Source: Anaerolineales bacterium (GTDB taxonomy: Bacteria; Chloroflexota; Anaerolineae; Anaerolineales; Villigracilaceae). Taken from it: a stretch of DNA of 33,505 bases. The notes beneath the pieces are model-generated. The model saw only the letters and a list, made by a program, of their open reading frames with translations. It was not told the origin of the DNA and did no database searches. This document shows, one piece after another, positions 24,410 to 32,976 of the stretch (its first letter is position 1; every line of letters starts with the position of its first letter). The translations under genes and the position numbers were made by a program. The stretch covers positions 1-33,505 of the forward strand of contig JADGEO010000037.1 of assembly GCA_016744335.1 (NCBI GenBank), written 5' to 3'.

Positions 24410-25393
24410 ATGAAAACATCTAAAAATATCGTTTTGTCTAGTGTGGCAACTGCTTTTGCGCTGACGCTTGTTATCTGGCTCACGGCGGGAAATCTTGCGA
24501 GCCGTTTTGATGTGGTGAACGAAAAATATTTTCCGTTTTTTTATCCGTGGCAGACGCATAACCCGACCACGATGGCGTATATTACAGCTTGGGTGGGCTA
24601 TGCCTTGCATAATATCTTGGCGTGGGGTGTGATTTATGCCGCCAAACAGCAAAAGCCAAAATACGAGCATGGTTTTCGTTGGTTCAATTGGGCGATGCTG
24701 GGCATAAATGGCGTTTTTTATATTTTGCACTGGCTGCAAACTCAATTATGGTACGACGGGTTGGCAATTGCTGTACCAGAAGTGACATCACAAGGTTCGG
24801 TTATTTTGATGCTTGTCATTATTCTGATCTTGGAAACACCACGTCGTGGTTTGGCTTTTGGGAAAAAGGTTAAATTTCATAAACGCTTTATGCAAATTGT
24901 GCGCGAGTATCACGGATATATTTTCTCGTGGGCAATTATTTACACCTTTTGGTATCACCCGATGGAGAATACTTTTGGGCATTTAGCGGGCTTTTTCTAT
25001 ATATTCTTGCTTTTTGCACAATCCGTTTTGCTTTTCAATCGAACGCATCTCAATAAATACTGGACATTTGCTCTTGAAGCAATTGTTTTAGTACACGGGA
25101 CGCTGGTTGCTATTTCTCAGGCAAATGGAATTTGGCCCATGTTTGCCTTTGGCTTTGGCGCAATGATTATACTAACGCAAATGTATGGAATTGGGCTAAG
25201 TACTTGGGTGCGGCGTGCTATTGCAGTGAGCTTTTTGCTTGGCGTAAGCGCGTTCTACCTATTGAGCGGAAATTTGGCAGGCGTGAACGAAGTTATTCGC
25301 ATCCCCTTCATTGATTATGCGCTGATTGGCGTGATTTATCTGCTCTTTTTAGGTATAAACGCGCTGGTAACGGCAGTTCGTCCAGAGAAATAG
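24410..25393 (+). CDS. Polytopic membrane protein, unknown
   Basis: A 327-residue protein with about nine membrane helices and few polar loops. It is rich in His, Trp and Tyr in the membrane region (HNILAWG, ILHWLQTQLW, EYHGYIFSWAIIYTFWYHP, LVHGTLVAI), which could suggest heme or metal binding, but no defined motif is recognised. AGGAGAAGAAGT precedes ATG 24410; it starts 10 bp after the epimerase and is clearly in the same transcript. Confidence 0.75.
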   Translation: MKTSKNIVLSSVATAFALTLVIWLTAGNLASRFDVVNEKYFPFFYPWQTHNPTTMAYITAWVGYALHNILAWGVIYAAKQQKPKYEHGFRWFNWAMLGINGVFYILHWLQTQLWYDGLAIAVPEVTSQGSVILMLVIILILETPRRGLAFGKKVKFHKRFMQIVREYHGYIFSWAIIYTFWYHPMENTFGHLAGFFYIFLLFAQSVLLFNRTHLNKYWTFALEAIVLVHGTLVAISQANGIWPMFAFGFGAMIILTQMYGIGLSTWVRRAIAVSFLLGVSAFYLLSGNLAGVNEVIRIPFIDYALIGVIYLLFLGINALVTAVRPEK

Positions 25394-25402
25394 GAGAGGG
25401 AT

Positions 25403-26242
25403 ATGACCGTCCGTATTATTACTGATAGCACTTGTGACTTGCCAAGAAAAATGATTGAAGAGCACAATATAGATGTCCTGCCCTTACATATCAATATGGG
25501 TAGTGAAACCTTCTTTGATGGTGTGAGTATCACGAAAGAAGAGTTTTACAGCCGTCTTCCAAATCATGACCCTACCCCAAGCACAGCCGCGCCGGGACCT
25601 GAAGTTTTCATCCAGCATTTTGATAAATTGGTCGAGCAGGGCGCGAAAGAAATTGTATCTATACATATTTCTGAAAACCTGAGTGCAACGGTCAACTCTG
25701 CGCGTCTGGCGGCGAAGAAATTTACGAAAGTGCCTGTTACGGTGTTGGATTCAGGTCAATTGAGTCTCGGCTTAGGCTTCCTTGTGCTTCGCGCAGCTGA
25801 GATGGCGCAAGCGGGCGAAAAAACGGATGCAATTTTAGCGAATCTGCGCAGCTTAATGCCGCGTAGCTATGTCTTCGCCGCGCTGGATACCCTCGAATAT
25901 CTGCGCCGTAGTGGACGAATGCATATTGCCGTAGCGCGTTTTGGTGAATTATTGCGCCTGAAACCGCTTGTTTATATGCATAATGGCAAAGCAGATGCGC
26001 ATCGCGTGCGCACCCGCCAAAAAGCGATAGCTCGTCTTTTCGAGTGGATGGATAGACACGGTCCCTTCGAGCAATTAGCCGTTGTCCACGCTGGCGTGCA
26101 AGAACGTGCCGAAGAATTGCGTGAACAAGCCAGAAAATATCTGCCCGAAGGCGAAATTCTCATTCAACAGATTACACCCGTGCTAGGCACGAATTTGGGC
26201 ATTGGCGCGCTCGGTTTTGCGGGGATTGCGAAGGAAAAATGA
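25403..26242 (+). CDS. DegV family fatty-acid-binding protein
   Basis: A 279-residue DegV protein: IITDSTCDLP at 5-14, DPTPSTAAPGPEVF with the family Ser/Thr-rich lipid-headgroup loop, SIHISENLSATVNSARLAA, and the C-terminal LEYLRRSGRM and KPLVYMHNGK. DegV (FakB-like) proteins bind fatty acids, in Firmicutes for the FakA kinase; no FakA is nearby. Its position between the epimerase and an SRPBCC protein suggests lipid handling in this cluster. AGGAGAGGG precedes ATG 25403. Confidence 0.93.
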   Translation: MTVRIITDSTCDLPRKMIEEHNIDVLPLHINMGSETFFDGVSITKEEFYSRLPNHDPTPSTAAPGPEVFIQHFDKLVEQGAKEIVSIHISENLSATVNSARLAAKKFTKVPVTVLDSGQLSLGLGFLVLRAAEMAQAGEKTDAILANLRSLMPRSYVFAALDTLEYLRRSGRMHIAVARFGELLRLKPLVYMHNGKADAHRVRTRQKAIARLFEWMDRHGPFEQLAVVHAGVQERAEELREQARKYLPEGEILIQQITPVLGTNLGIGALGFAGIAKEK

Positions 26243-26691
26243 TCCATCGCCTATATCACCAGCAAATTATCAAAGCCCCGCTCGAAGAAGTTTGGGCATA
26301 TTTCGCTACCCCCGAAAACCTGAATGAGATGACACCAGACGACATGAAATTTGAAATCATTCATGGAGACGAAGGCAAAATGTTTCAGGGACAAACCATC
26401 GAATACCGCGTGCAATTTATGCCGCTTATCAAATCGCTCTGGCTCACGGAAATTGCGCATGTGAACGAAGGTAGCTATTTCGTAGATGAACAACAGATTG
26501 GTCCCTATCGTCTCTGGTATCACGAGCATCGTTTTGAAGCTGTCGATGGCGGCACGCAAATAACAGATCAAGTCACTTATGTGATGCCCTTTAGCTTCTT
26601 GGGCGATATTGTCCACGCCCTTTGGGTCAAAAACCGCTTGAAAGGGATTTTTGATTTTCGGCAGAAAAAAGTTACAGAATTATTTGGTTAA
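26239..26691 (+). CDS. SRPBCC-family ligand-binding protein
   Basis: A 150-residue START/Bet v1-like domain: HRLYHQQIIKAPLEEVWAYFATPENLNEMTP at the start, alternating strands, and a final amphipathic helix (RLKGIFDFRQKKVTEL). Such proteins hold hydrophobic ligands such as lipids or polyketides. In many bacteria this type is coupled to TIGR01777 epimerases. ATG overlaps the DegV stop (ATGA). Confidence 0.9.
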   Translation: MIHRLYHQQIIKAPLEEVWAYFATPENLNEMTPDDMKFEIIHGDEGKMFQGQTIEYRVQFMPLIKSLWLTEIAHVNEGSYFVDEQQIGPYRLWYHEHRFEAVDGGTQITDQVTYVMPFSFLGDIVHALWVKNRLKGIFDFRQKKVTELFG

Positions 26692-26700
26692 GGAGCATCT

Positions 26701-27042
26701 ATGTTTCTATCAATCTTACAATTTATTGCCATTATCGCCACCATCGCAATAGGCATTTTCTCGCTCGTTGCCCCAAGAAAAATTGAGGGTTTTACGGGGC
26801 TAAAAGCCCTCGGCGGACGCGGCACAGCAGAAATTCGCGCTATATTTGGCGGCGTTTTCATCGGGATGGGCATCGCTGCTTTATTGCTCGAAAAGAGCAT
26901 CGCCTATCCAATGTTCGGGATCATCTACCTAACCATGGGTCTCGTACGTGTCGTCACGATTTTCCTCGACAAATCTCGTGAATCATCCAATCTTATTAGT
27001 ATCGCCTCTGAGTTACTCTTTGGCGTCCTTTTCCTCTTATGA
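26701..27042 (+). CDS. Small four-helix membrane protein, DUF4345-like
   Basis: A 113-residue protein with four hydrophobic helices and the segment GGRGTAEIRAIFGGVFIGMGIA, which matches the pattern of DUF4345 proteins (GRG-xxE-RA-GG). No catalytic motif. AAGGAG at 7 nt from ATG 26701. Function unknown. Confidence 0.75.
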   Translation: MFLSILQFIAIIATIAIGIFSLVAPRKIEGFTGLKALGGRGTAEIRAIFGGVFIGMGIAALLLEKSIAYPMFGIIYLTMGLVRVVTIFLDKSRESSNLISIASELLFGVLFLL

Positions 27043-27368
27043 AAACTGCAAAAACACTCTCTCTACTCGGCATTCTTGCCATGACCGCTGTGCTAATCTA
27101 TGGTTTTACCATTGGCGATTTTGGCGGCGAAGGCAGTCAACTCCTCGCCATGCCCTGGGGCATCGTCTCACTTGTCGATCTCTATGTTGGCTTCACGCTT
27201 TTCTCACTTTGGATTATCTACCGCGAAGAAAATCTCATTGCCATCATCTTATGGGTCATCGCCATGATGACGCTCGGCTTCTTTGCGGGTGCGCTCTACG
27301 CCTTTATTGCCCTGCAAAAATCGGGTGGCGACTGGATGAAATTCTGGATGGGAAAACATGCCCTCTAA
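27039..27368 (+). CDS. Small membrane protein, DUF1475-like
   Basis: A 109-residue protein with three membrane helices and the stretch MPWGIVSLVDLYVGFTLFS with WIIYRE, which matches DUF1475 as I know it. ATGA overlap with the previous gene. DUF1475 proteins are small, uncharacterised and often found in photooxidative-stress or lipid clusters; the function here is unknown. Confidence 0.75.
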   Translation: MKTAKTLSLLGILAMTAVLIYGFTIGDFGGEGSQLLAMPWGIVSLVDLYVGFTLFSLWIIYREENLIAIILWVIAMMTLGFFAGALYAFIALQKSGGDWMKFWMGKHAL

Positions 27369-28029
27369 GCTGTCCGAGCTAAAAGAAGAATTTCGTGCGG
27401 TCTTGGGAGCTCGCCTTATTGACGCGCTCCTCCCACCGCTATTCTTTTTAATTGCTAATGCGATTTGGGGATTACGCTTCGCCATGTGGACTGCGCTAGG
27501 ATTAAGCATCCTGCTCGGCATTAGACGCATTCGGCGGAACGAATCCCTGACCTACGGCTTGCTCGGCGTTTCCAGCGTTTTGCTGGCAATAGGCTTGGTC
27601 ACCTTACTCGGAGGTGCCGAGAACTTCTTTCTGCCCGGTCTACTCGGTGGCGGGCTAACAGTTGCTTTGTGCCTCCTCAGCCTTCTGGTTAAACGTCCCC
27701 TAACAGCGTGGAGCAGTTTTATCTCCCGCCGCTGGATTTTGGCATGGTACTGGCATCCCCAAGTGCGCCCCGCTTACACCGAAACCACCCTGCTCTGGAC
27801 ACTTTTCTTCGGATTAAAATTTTGGTGGCAGTTTACCCTCTATCAAGGCGGCGATGCAGATAGTTTGGCATGGGTGCAAACCCTAACAGGATTTCCCGCA
27901 TTGGTGATTTTGCTCGTCATCACCTATCTCTACGGCACATGGCGACTGCGCAACCTACAAGGCCCCAGCGTGGATGAATTTAAAGCAAATAAACCCGCGC
28001 CATGGTTCGGTCAACAGCGTGGATTTTGA
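27358..28029 (+). CDS. Integral membrane protein, DUF3159-like
   Basis: A 223-residue protein with about six membrane helices, a charged N-terminus (KLSELKEEFRAVLGARL) and IRRIRRNESLTYGLLG after the second helix, the general arrangement of DUF3159/VC0807-type proteins. The assignment is by pattern only. It overlaps the end of the DUF1475-like gene by 11 bp. A pair of short palindromes follows it. Confidence 0.65.
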   Translation: MPSKLSELKEEFRAVLGARLIDALLPPLFFLIANAIWGLRFAMWTALGLSILLGIRRIRRNESLTYGLLGVSSVLLAIGLVTLLGGAENFFLPGLLGGGLTVALCLLSLLVKRPLTAWSSFISRRWILAWYWHPQVRPAYTETTLLWTLFFGLKFWWQFTLYQGGDADSLAWVQTLTGFPALVILLVITYLYGTWRLRNLQGPSVDEFKANKPAPWFGQQRGF

Positions 28030-28037
28030 TGTAACAC

Positions 28038-28088
28038 GACATTCATGTCATGCTGAACCCTAACGCGACATAAATGTCGCACTACGAG
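28038..28088 (+). repeat. Two palindromes ending in an ACTACGAG tail
   Basis: GACAT-TC-ATGTC (28038-28049) and GCGACAT-AA-ATGTCGC (28065-28080), followed by ACTACGAG (28081-28088), which ends one base before the TTG start of the hydrolase gene. The tail is shared with copies at 29864-29888 and, inverted, at 14733-14760. Confidence 0.75.
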
Positions 28089-28089
28089 A

Positions 28090-28830
28090 TTGAAAAAAAT
28101 AAAACTCTGGCTTAAACGAATATCCCTCACCCTCCTCGCCTTGCTCATCATCAGCACGGTAGCCTTCGTCATCTGGGCGGAAAATCCGCTCAAAGCGATG
28201 CCCGAAACGATTGCTTCCCTTGAAAGTGACAATGAAGTCCTCGTCATCAATAAAAAATGGCTGGTCTTCTCTTCGCTAGATGCTTCCACAAAAACGGGCG
28301 TCATCATATCCCCGGGCGGGCGCGTTGATCCACGAGCTTATGCCCCGCTGGCAAAAGAAATTGCCCGCGCGGGTTATCTTGTCACCTTACCGCCAATGCC
28401 GCTCAATTTGGCGTTTACGGGCATCAATATCGCCGATGAGATCATGGCAGCCAATCCTACGATTGAGCATTGGTACGTTGGCGGTCACTCGCTTGGTGGG
28501 GCTATGGCAGCCAAATACGTTGCAGCTAACGCGGATAAGGTCGATGGTCTCTTTTTGTGGGCATCCTACTCCGCTGAGAACACAGACTTAAGCATAATCC
28601 CCGACTTAAAGGTCTTGTCTATCTACGGGACAGAAGATGGTGGCGTTGAAGAAATTCGCCACTCACGCGAGCGTTCGCCCGACGATGTGGTCTGGGGCGA
28701 GATAGATGGCGTCAATCACGCCCAATTCGGTTGGTACGGTATCCAGCCCGGGGACGGGGTCGCCACGATTTCTCGTGAATCCCAGCAAGCATGGATTTTA
28801 GAAGAGACGCTTGCCTTTATTGGTAAATAA
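28090..28830 (+). CDS. Membrane-anchored alpha/beta hydrolase
   Basis: A 246-residue protein with a basic N-terminus, one membrane helix (about 11-29) and an alpha/beta hydrolase fold of the dienelactone/PF12695 type: nucleophile Ser134 in GGHSLGG, acid in YGTEDGG and His in VNHAQFG. It probably hydrolyses an ester or lipid at the membrane face. The only start before the helix is TTG 28090; it has no regular Shine-Dalgarno site except the GAG contributed by the repeat. Confidence 0.85.
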   Translation: MKKIKLWLKRISLTLLALLIISTVAFVIWAENPLKAMPETIASLESDNEVLVINKKWLVFSSLDASTKTGVIISPGGRVDPRAYAPLAKEIARAGYLVTLPPMPLNLAFTGINIADEIMAANPTIEHWYVGGHSLGGAMAAKYVAANADKVDGLFLWASYSAENTDLSIIPDLKVLSIYGTEDGGVEEIRHSRERSPDDVVWGEIDGVNHAQFGWYGIQPGDGVATISRESQQAWILEETLAFIGK

Positions 28831-28834
28831 ATCC

Positions 28835-28857
28835 GCACGGGGATAAATCCACCGTGC
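28835..28857 (+). repeat. Palindrome related to the one at 10333
   Basis: Outer arms GCACGG/CCGTGC are identical to the 10333-10355 copy. Inner arms are GGAT/ATCC instead of GCGT/ACGC, again with an AA loop and an unpaired A. CGGACT-AAGC-AGTCCG follows at about 28881-28896. The gap to the next gene (28831-28919) holds only these repeats and a Shine-Dalgarno AAGGAG. Confidence 0.75.
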
Positions 28858-28919
28858 TACATATACGAAGCCCACTAAAGCGGACTAAGCAGTCCGTAAG
28901 TGCGCTTCAAGGAGAAAAA

Positions 28920-29789
28920 ATGACTCAAGAAGAAAAAAAGTATCTCATTGCTATTGTTATAGAGGTACTCATCGCTGTTGGTGTTGCATTTGCAGGTAGC
29001 CAACACAGTGTCCAAGTTGGCGGTGTGCCGCTTTTTGGGATTTTGGTCGCTTGGGCATTTTTGCTCAATTGGCTGGTCTTTATCCATGCCTATAAAAATC
29101 AGACCGAAAAATTTTTCGATCTGACGGGCAGTATCACCTATATCACGACGATTCTTTTGGCGTTCTTCCTGAACCCTGAAGCACGCGATGCTCGCTCGGT
29201 CTTGATGCTGGGCATTGTTTTGGCGTGGGCGTTCCGCTTGGGGACTTTTCTCTTCTCTCGCATTCAACGTGATGGAAAGGATGGACGCTTTGACGACATC
29301 AAGCCCTCCTTTGTGCGCTTTTTCCACGTTTGGACATTGCAGGGATTGTGGGTGACCTTCACTGTGATTGCCGCTTCAATGACTTTAACCAGTATCACAC
29401 ACGCATCGCTCGGCGTTTGGGGCTTGGTCGGCGGGTTGGTTTGGCTTTTCGGTTTTTCTATAGAAGTGACTGCAGACAATCAGAAAACCGCTTTCCGCAA
29501 AGATCCCGCCAACAAGGGCAGGTTCATCAATGTTGGTTTGTGGTCACGCTCTCGTCACCCAAATTATTTTGGTGAGATTACGCTCTGGCTGGGCGTGATG
29601 TTGATTGCTGTGCCTGTTTTGCAGGGCTGGCAGTGGATTGCGCTTATTTCTCCAATCTTTGTCACTTTTCTGCTCACACGTGTTAGCGGTGTGCCGATGC
29701 TTGAAAAACGTTCCGATGAGAAATGGGGCGGGCAAGAAGATTACGAAGCGTATAAAAAGAATACGCCTGTCTTAGTGCCGAAACTTTAA
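28920..29789 (+). CDS. DUF1295 family membrane protein (steroid 5-alpha-reductase-like)
   Basis: A 289-residue polytopic protein with about seven helices and the C-terminal signature RSRHPNYFGEITLWLG, which is the NADPH-binding/catalytic segment of DUF1295 and related reductases and isoprenylcysteine methyltransferases. It is likely to reduce a C=C bond in a lipid. AAGGAG at 7 nt supports ATG 28920; the frame extends upstream to 28854 across repeat sequence. DUF1295 proteins are frequent in light- and singlet-oxygen-responsive clusters. Confidence 0.9.
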   Translation: MTQEEKKYLIAIVIEVLIAVGVAFAGSQHSVQVGGVPLFGILVAWAFLLNWLVFIHAYKNQTEKFFDLTGSITYITTILLAFFLNPEARDARSVLMLGIVLAWAFRLGTFLFSRIQRDGKDGRFDDIKPSFVRFFHVWTLQGLWVTFTVIAASMTLTSITHASLGVWGLVGGLVWLFGFSIEVTADNQKTAFRKDPANKGRFINVGLWSRSRHPNYFGEITLWLGVMLIAVPVLQGWQWIALISPIFVTFLLTRVSGVPMLEKRSDEKWGGQEDYEAYKKNTPVLVPKL

Positions 29790-29794
29790 TAATA

Positions 29795-29827
29795 AGACCT
29801 GACAGGTTTTCAAAACCTGTCAGGTCT
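29795..29827 (+). repeat. Perfect 16-bp inverted repeat
   Basis: AGACCTGACAGGTTTT (29795-29810) and its complement (29812-29827) around a single C. No T-run follows on the plus strand. It is of the same type as the 6999-7043 palindrome with a single-base centre. Confidence 0.85.
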
Positions 29828-29833
29828 ATATGA

Positions 29834-29888
29834 AAAACCGCAGTACATTTCACTGCGGTTTTGAAGGGCTAAAGCCCTTACTACGAGG
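29834..29888 (+). repeat. Hairpin plus ACTACGAGG-tailed palindrome before the SDR gene
   Basis: AAAACCGCAGT/ACTGCGGTTTT (29834-29844, 29852-29862) could act as a terminator because Ts end the stem. It is followed by AAGGGCT-AA-AGCCCTT (29864-29879) and ACTACGAGG (29880-29888). The GAGG lies 5 nt before ATG 29894 and is the only Shine-Dalgarno-like sequence there. Confidence 0.8.
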
Positions 29889-29893
29889 TAAAT

Positions 29894-30763
29894 ATGGATT
29901 TGAAAAACAAAGTCATTGTCATCACTGGCTCTACGCGCGGATTTGGACATGCAATCGCCGAAGAGATGCTCGCTGTTGGGGCGCGGGTGGTTATTTCAGG
30001 GCGCAAACAAAGGGTAGTGGATCAGGTTGTAGCAGAACTCGACAAACGAGAGCAAGTTTCGGGTCAGGCATGTGACGTGTCTGTTGCCGAAGATGTGTAC
30101 GCCCTTGCTCGTCACGCCATCCAAGAATTTGGGCAGATCGACATCTGGGTCAACAATGCCGGGATTACGCCAACTTCGGGCGGTATCCTTGATTTTGCGC
30201 CCGAAGTGGTGGAGCAGACTTTTCGTGTGAATTGTATTGGGACAGTCAATGGGACGCAGGCGGCGATGCATTATATGAAAAAAGCGGGGCAGGGTACGAT
30301 TGTGACCTTGTATGGACGCGGGAGCGATTTGCGTGCCGCAAACTCGACCGGGATTTATGCCACAACCAAAGCGTGGATTACGTCTTTTACACGCACGATG
30401 GCGTCAGAGTATAAAGGGTTGGGGATTCAATTTATTGGCTATAGCCCGGGCGTGATGTCAACCGATTTGATTCAGGTTGATGAGGTGGTTGGCGAAGTGT
30501 CGGCTAAAACGATGAAAAATTATCCGCTGGTCATGGGTGCTCTATCGAACCCAGCGGAATTGCCCGCACGTCAATTTGTGCATTTGCTAGAGAAGAATAA
30601 AAAACCTTTTGTGGAGCATAATGTGTTGAGCGGATTTCACCTGATGGGCAAGCTGGCAAAGTTACTCTGGGTGAGCGTCACGAAGAAGAAGTCTGCGCTT
30701 CCACAAGAATTTGAAACCTTACCAGCTTTTGAAGTACCGATGGAGGGAGCGAATGAAAAATAA
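29894..30763 (+). CDS. Short-chain dehydrogenase/reductase
   Basis: A 289-residue classical SDR: TGSTRGFG at 11-18 binds NAD(P), NNAG is near 92-95, and catalytic Tyr155/Lys159 lie in YATTK. The C-terminal 40 residues are basic and hydrophobic (LAKLLWVSVTKKKS), suggesting peripheral membrane contact. It probably oxidises or reduces a lipid-like alcohol/ketone. The stop overlaps the MFS start by 11 bp. Confidence 0.93.
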   Translation: MDLKNKVIVITGSTRGFGHAIAEEMLAVGARVVISGRKQRVVDQVVAELDKREQVSGQACDVSVAEDVYALARHAIQEFGQIDIWVNNAGITPTSGGILDFAPEVVEQTFRVNCIGTVNGTQAAMHYMKKAGQGTIVTLYGRGSDLRAANSTGIYATTKAWITSFTRTMASEYKGLGIQFIGYSPGVMSTDLIQVDEVVGEVSAKTMKNYPLVMGALSNPAELPARQFVHLLEKNKKPFVEHNVLSGFHLMGKLAKLLWVSVTKKKSALPQEFETLPAFEVPMEGANEK

Positions 30764-31949
30764 ACCACTGGCTTCAATTTTTTTGATTGTCTTTATAGAC
30801 TTACTTGGCTTTGGGCTGATTTTGCCCCTTTTGCCTTATTATGCTGAGAGCTTCGGGGCTAGCGATACGCTAATCGGATTTTTGGTCGCATCCTACGCCG
30901 CCGCTCAGTTGGTCGGTGCCCCACTGCTTGGACGCCTGTCCGACAGATTTGGTCGTCGCCCGATCTTGCTTCTGAGCTTGCTCGGGACCTTGCTTTCGTT
31001 TCTTGCGCTTGGTTTCGCTAAGACGCTTTTACTACTTTTTATTGCGCGTATTACCGATGGCATCACGGGTGGCAATATCAGCGTAGCGCAAGCCTATATC
31101 GCTGATGTGACGGACGAAAAAAGTCGCGCCAAAGGCTTGGGCATGATCGGTGCGGCTTTTGGCTTGGGCTTTATCTTTGGTCCTGCCACAGGCGGATTTT
31201 TAAGCCAATGGGGTTACGCTGTACCGGCTTTTGCCGCGGCGGGTTTGGTCACGATTAATTTGTTGATGGTTTTCTTTTGGTTGCCTGAATCACTCACTCT
31301 AGAAAAACGTACCGAATTAGCGCAAGCCGAAAAACCGAAATTTACCTTTGGGGCACTACTAACAGCCCTTAAACGCCCCTTTTCTGGCTCTTTGCTCATC
31401 ACGCGCTTTTTCTTTGGCTTGGCTTTTTCTATCTTTCAGACCATTTTTTCGCTCTACGCCTTGCGGAGATTTAATCTCGAAGCCCAGCAGACAGGCTATA
31501 TCCTAACTTATGTGGGCGTACTTTCGGTTATCGTGCAGGGCGGATTGGTTGGCAAATTGAGCGAGCGATACCGAGATGATTATCTCATCATCACTAGCGT
31601 TGGGATTATGGCATTCTCTCTGCTCGGCTGGGCATTTGTGCCTTCAGTGACGATGTTGCTGGTCGTGCTCGCCCCAATTGCCTTTGCGGGCGGGATTCTG
31701 AACACAGTTATTTCCAGTGCCTTGACAAAAGCCGTCCAACCACAAGAAATTGGCGGGATTCTGGGATTAGCGGCTTCCATCGAAAGCCTGACGCGAGTCA
31801 TCGCGCCTACCTTGGGCGGGCTACTCCTCGAAAGGCTGGGGTACTGGTCTCCGGGCGTTTTGAGTGCCCTTGTGCTGGCAGTTTTATTCGTTTACGTTTG
31901 GTTCTCTATTTTCAATCATCCAATGGCACAAGCTACGCCAGTAAAATAG
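30753..31949 (+). CDS. MFS exporter, TetA-like (DHA1 family)
   Basis: A 398-residue, 12-helix major facilitator protein with motif A GRLSDRFGRRP at 60-70 and the N-terminal DLLGFGLILPLLPYY typical of drug:H+ antiporters of the TetA group. Substrate unknown; it may export a product or toxic intermediate of the cluster. ATG 30753 has GGAGGGAG upstream, within the end of the SDR gene. An upstream frame to 30711 lies inside SDR coding and is rejected. Confidence 0.92.
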   Translation: MKNKPLASIFLIVFIDLLGFGLILPLLPYYAESFGASDTLIGFLVASYAAAQLVGAPLLGRLSDRFGRRPILLLSLLGTLLSFLALGFAKTLLLLFIARITDGITGGNISVAQAYIADVTDEKSRAKGLGMIGAAFGLGFIFGPATGGFLSQWGYAVPAFAAAGLVTINLLMVFFWLPESLTLEKRTELAQAEKPKFTFGALLTALKRPFSGSLLITRFFFGLAFSIFQTIFSLYALRRFNLEAQQTGYILTYVGVLSVIVQGGLVGKLSERYRDDYLIITSVGIMAFSLLGWAFVPSVTMLLVVLAPIAFAGGILNTVISSALTKAVQPQEIGGILGLAASIESLTRVIAPTLGGLLLERLGYWSPGVLSALVLAVLFVYVWFSIFNHPMAQATPVK

Positions 31950-31968
31950 AATTTCTCGGGAGGGAAGC

Positions 31969-32967
31969 ATGATTCCTAATCAGTGGTATGTTGTACTCGA
32001 CTCGAAGCAGGTTCGGGAAAAGCCAGTAGGGGTAACCCGTTTGGGCGAAAAATTGGTCTTTTGGCGCGATGACAAGCAAAAGGTCAGGTGCGCTTTCGAC
32101 CGTTGTCCGCATCGAGGGGTTGCTTTGAGCATTGGCAAAGTCCACGATGGGCATTTGCAATGTCCATTTCACGGATTTGAGTTTGATTCGAGCGGGCAGT
32201 GCGTTTACATCCCCGCCGATGGGCGCAGTAGCCAACCCTCTGCTGCTATGCGCCTGAATTCTTATCCCACTTACGAAGCGCACGACTTCATCTGGGTTTG
32301 GTGGGGACAAAATCCACCCACTGATTTAGAGCCGCCACCCTTTTTCGATAACCTCGACGAGCGTTTTTATTGCGGCACAGCTATCGACCCTTGGAAAGCG
32401 CATTATTCGCGTGTAATCGAAAACCAGCTTGATGTGGCACATTTGCCCTTTGTGCACTACAACTCCATTGGGCGCGGCAATCGTACGCTTGTAGACGGTC
32501 CTAAAGTGACTTGGTGTGACAAAAACGAGACGATGATGTGTACCTACGTCTTTAATCGTGAAGATGACGGCACAAAACCACGATCTGCTAGTGAATTAAC
32601 CCCGCGAGAGGGACAAGTGCATCTTGAGTTCATTATGCCCAATCTCTGGCAGAACCATATTAGCGAGAAAGTGCGCGTGCTTGCCGCTTTTGTCCCCGTT
32701 GATGAAGAAAACAGCCTGCTCTACCTGCGTTTTTACCAGAAATTCCTGCCTATACCTGTACTTGGCAAATGGATTGCACAACTCGCTATGCCGCTGAATA
32801 TCTACATCGCCCATCAAGATCGGGTTGTGGTCGAGACACAGATCCCCGCCGCGAGCAGTTTGCGCGGCGGCAACGAGAAACCAATAAAAGCCGATGCGCC
32901 GATTATCGAATATCGCCGTCAGCGTGAAAGACTTAAAGAAGAGGAAAGCGAAAATGCCAAAAGTTGA
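31969..32967 (+). CDS. Rieske non-heme iron oxygenase
   Basis: A 332-residue terminal oxygenase alpha subunit. The Rieske 2Fe-2S ligands are C46/H48 (CPHRG) and C65/H68 (CPFHGFEFD). The mononuclear iron site has ENQLDVAHLPFVH (151-163), with bridging D155 and ligands H158 and H163. The pattern is closest to the pheophorbide a oxygenase/chlorophyllide/VanA-like group rather than to two-subunit ring dioxygenases. It needs a separate reductase, not seen here. GGGAGGGAAGC precedes ATG 31969, 19 bp after the MFS stop. The CRISPR array starts 9 bp after its stop. Confidence 0.93.
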   Translation: MIPNQWYVVLDSKQVREKPVGVTRLGEKLVFWRDDKQKVRCAFDRCPHRGVALSIGKVHDGHLQCPFHGFEFDSSGQCVYIPADGRSSQPSAAMRLNSYPTYEAHDFIWVWWGQNPPTDLEPPPFFDNLDERFYCGTAIDPWKAHYSRVIENQLDVAHLPFVHYNSIGRGNRTLVDGPKVTWCDKNETMMCTYVFNREDDGTKPRSASELTPREGQVHLEFIMPNLWQNHISEKVRVLAAFVPVDEENSLLYLRFYQKFLPIPVLGKWIAQLAMPLNIYIAHQDRVVVETQIPAASSLRGGNEKPIKADAPIIEYRRQRERLKEEESENAKS

Positions 32968-32976
32968 GATTAACAC

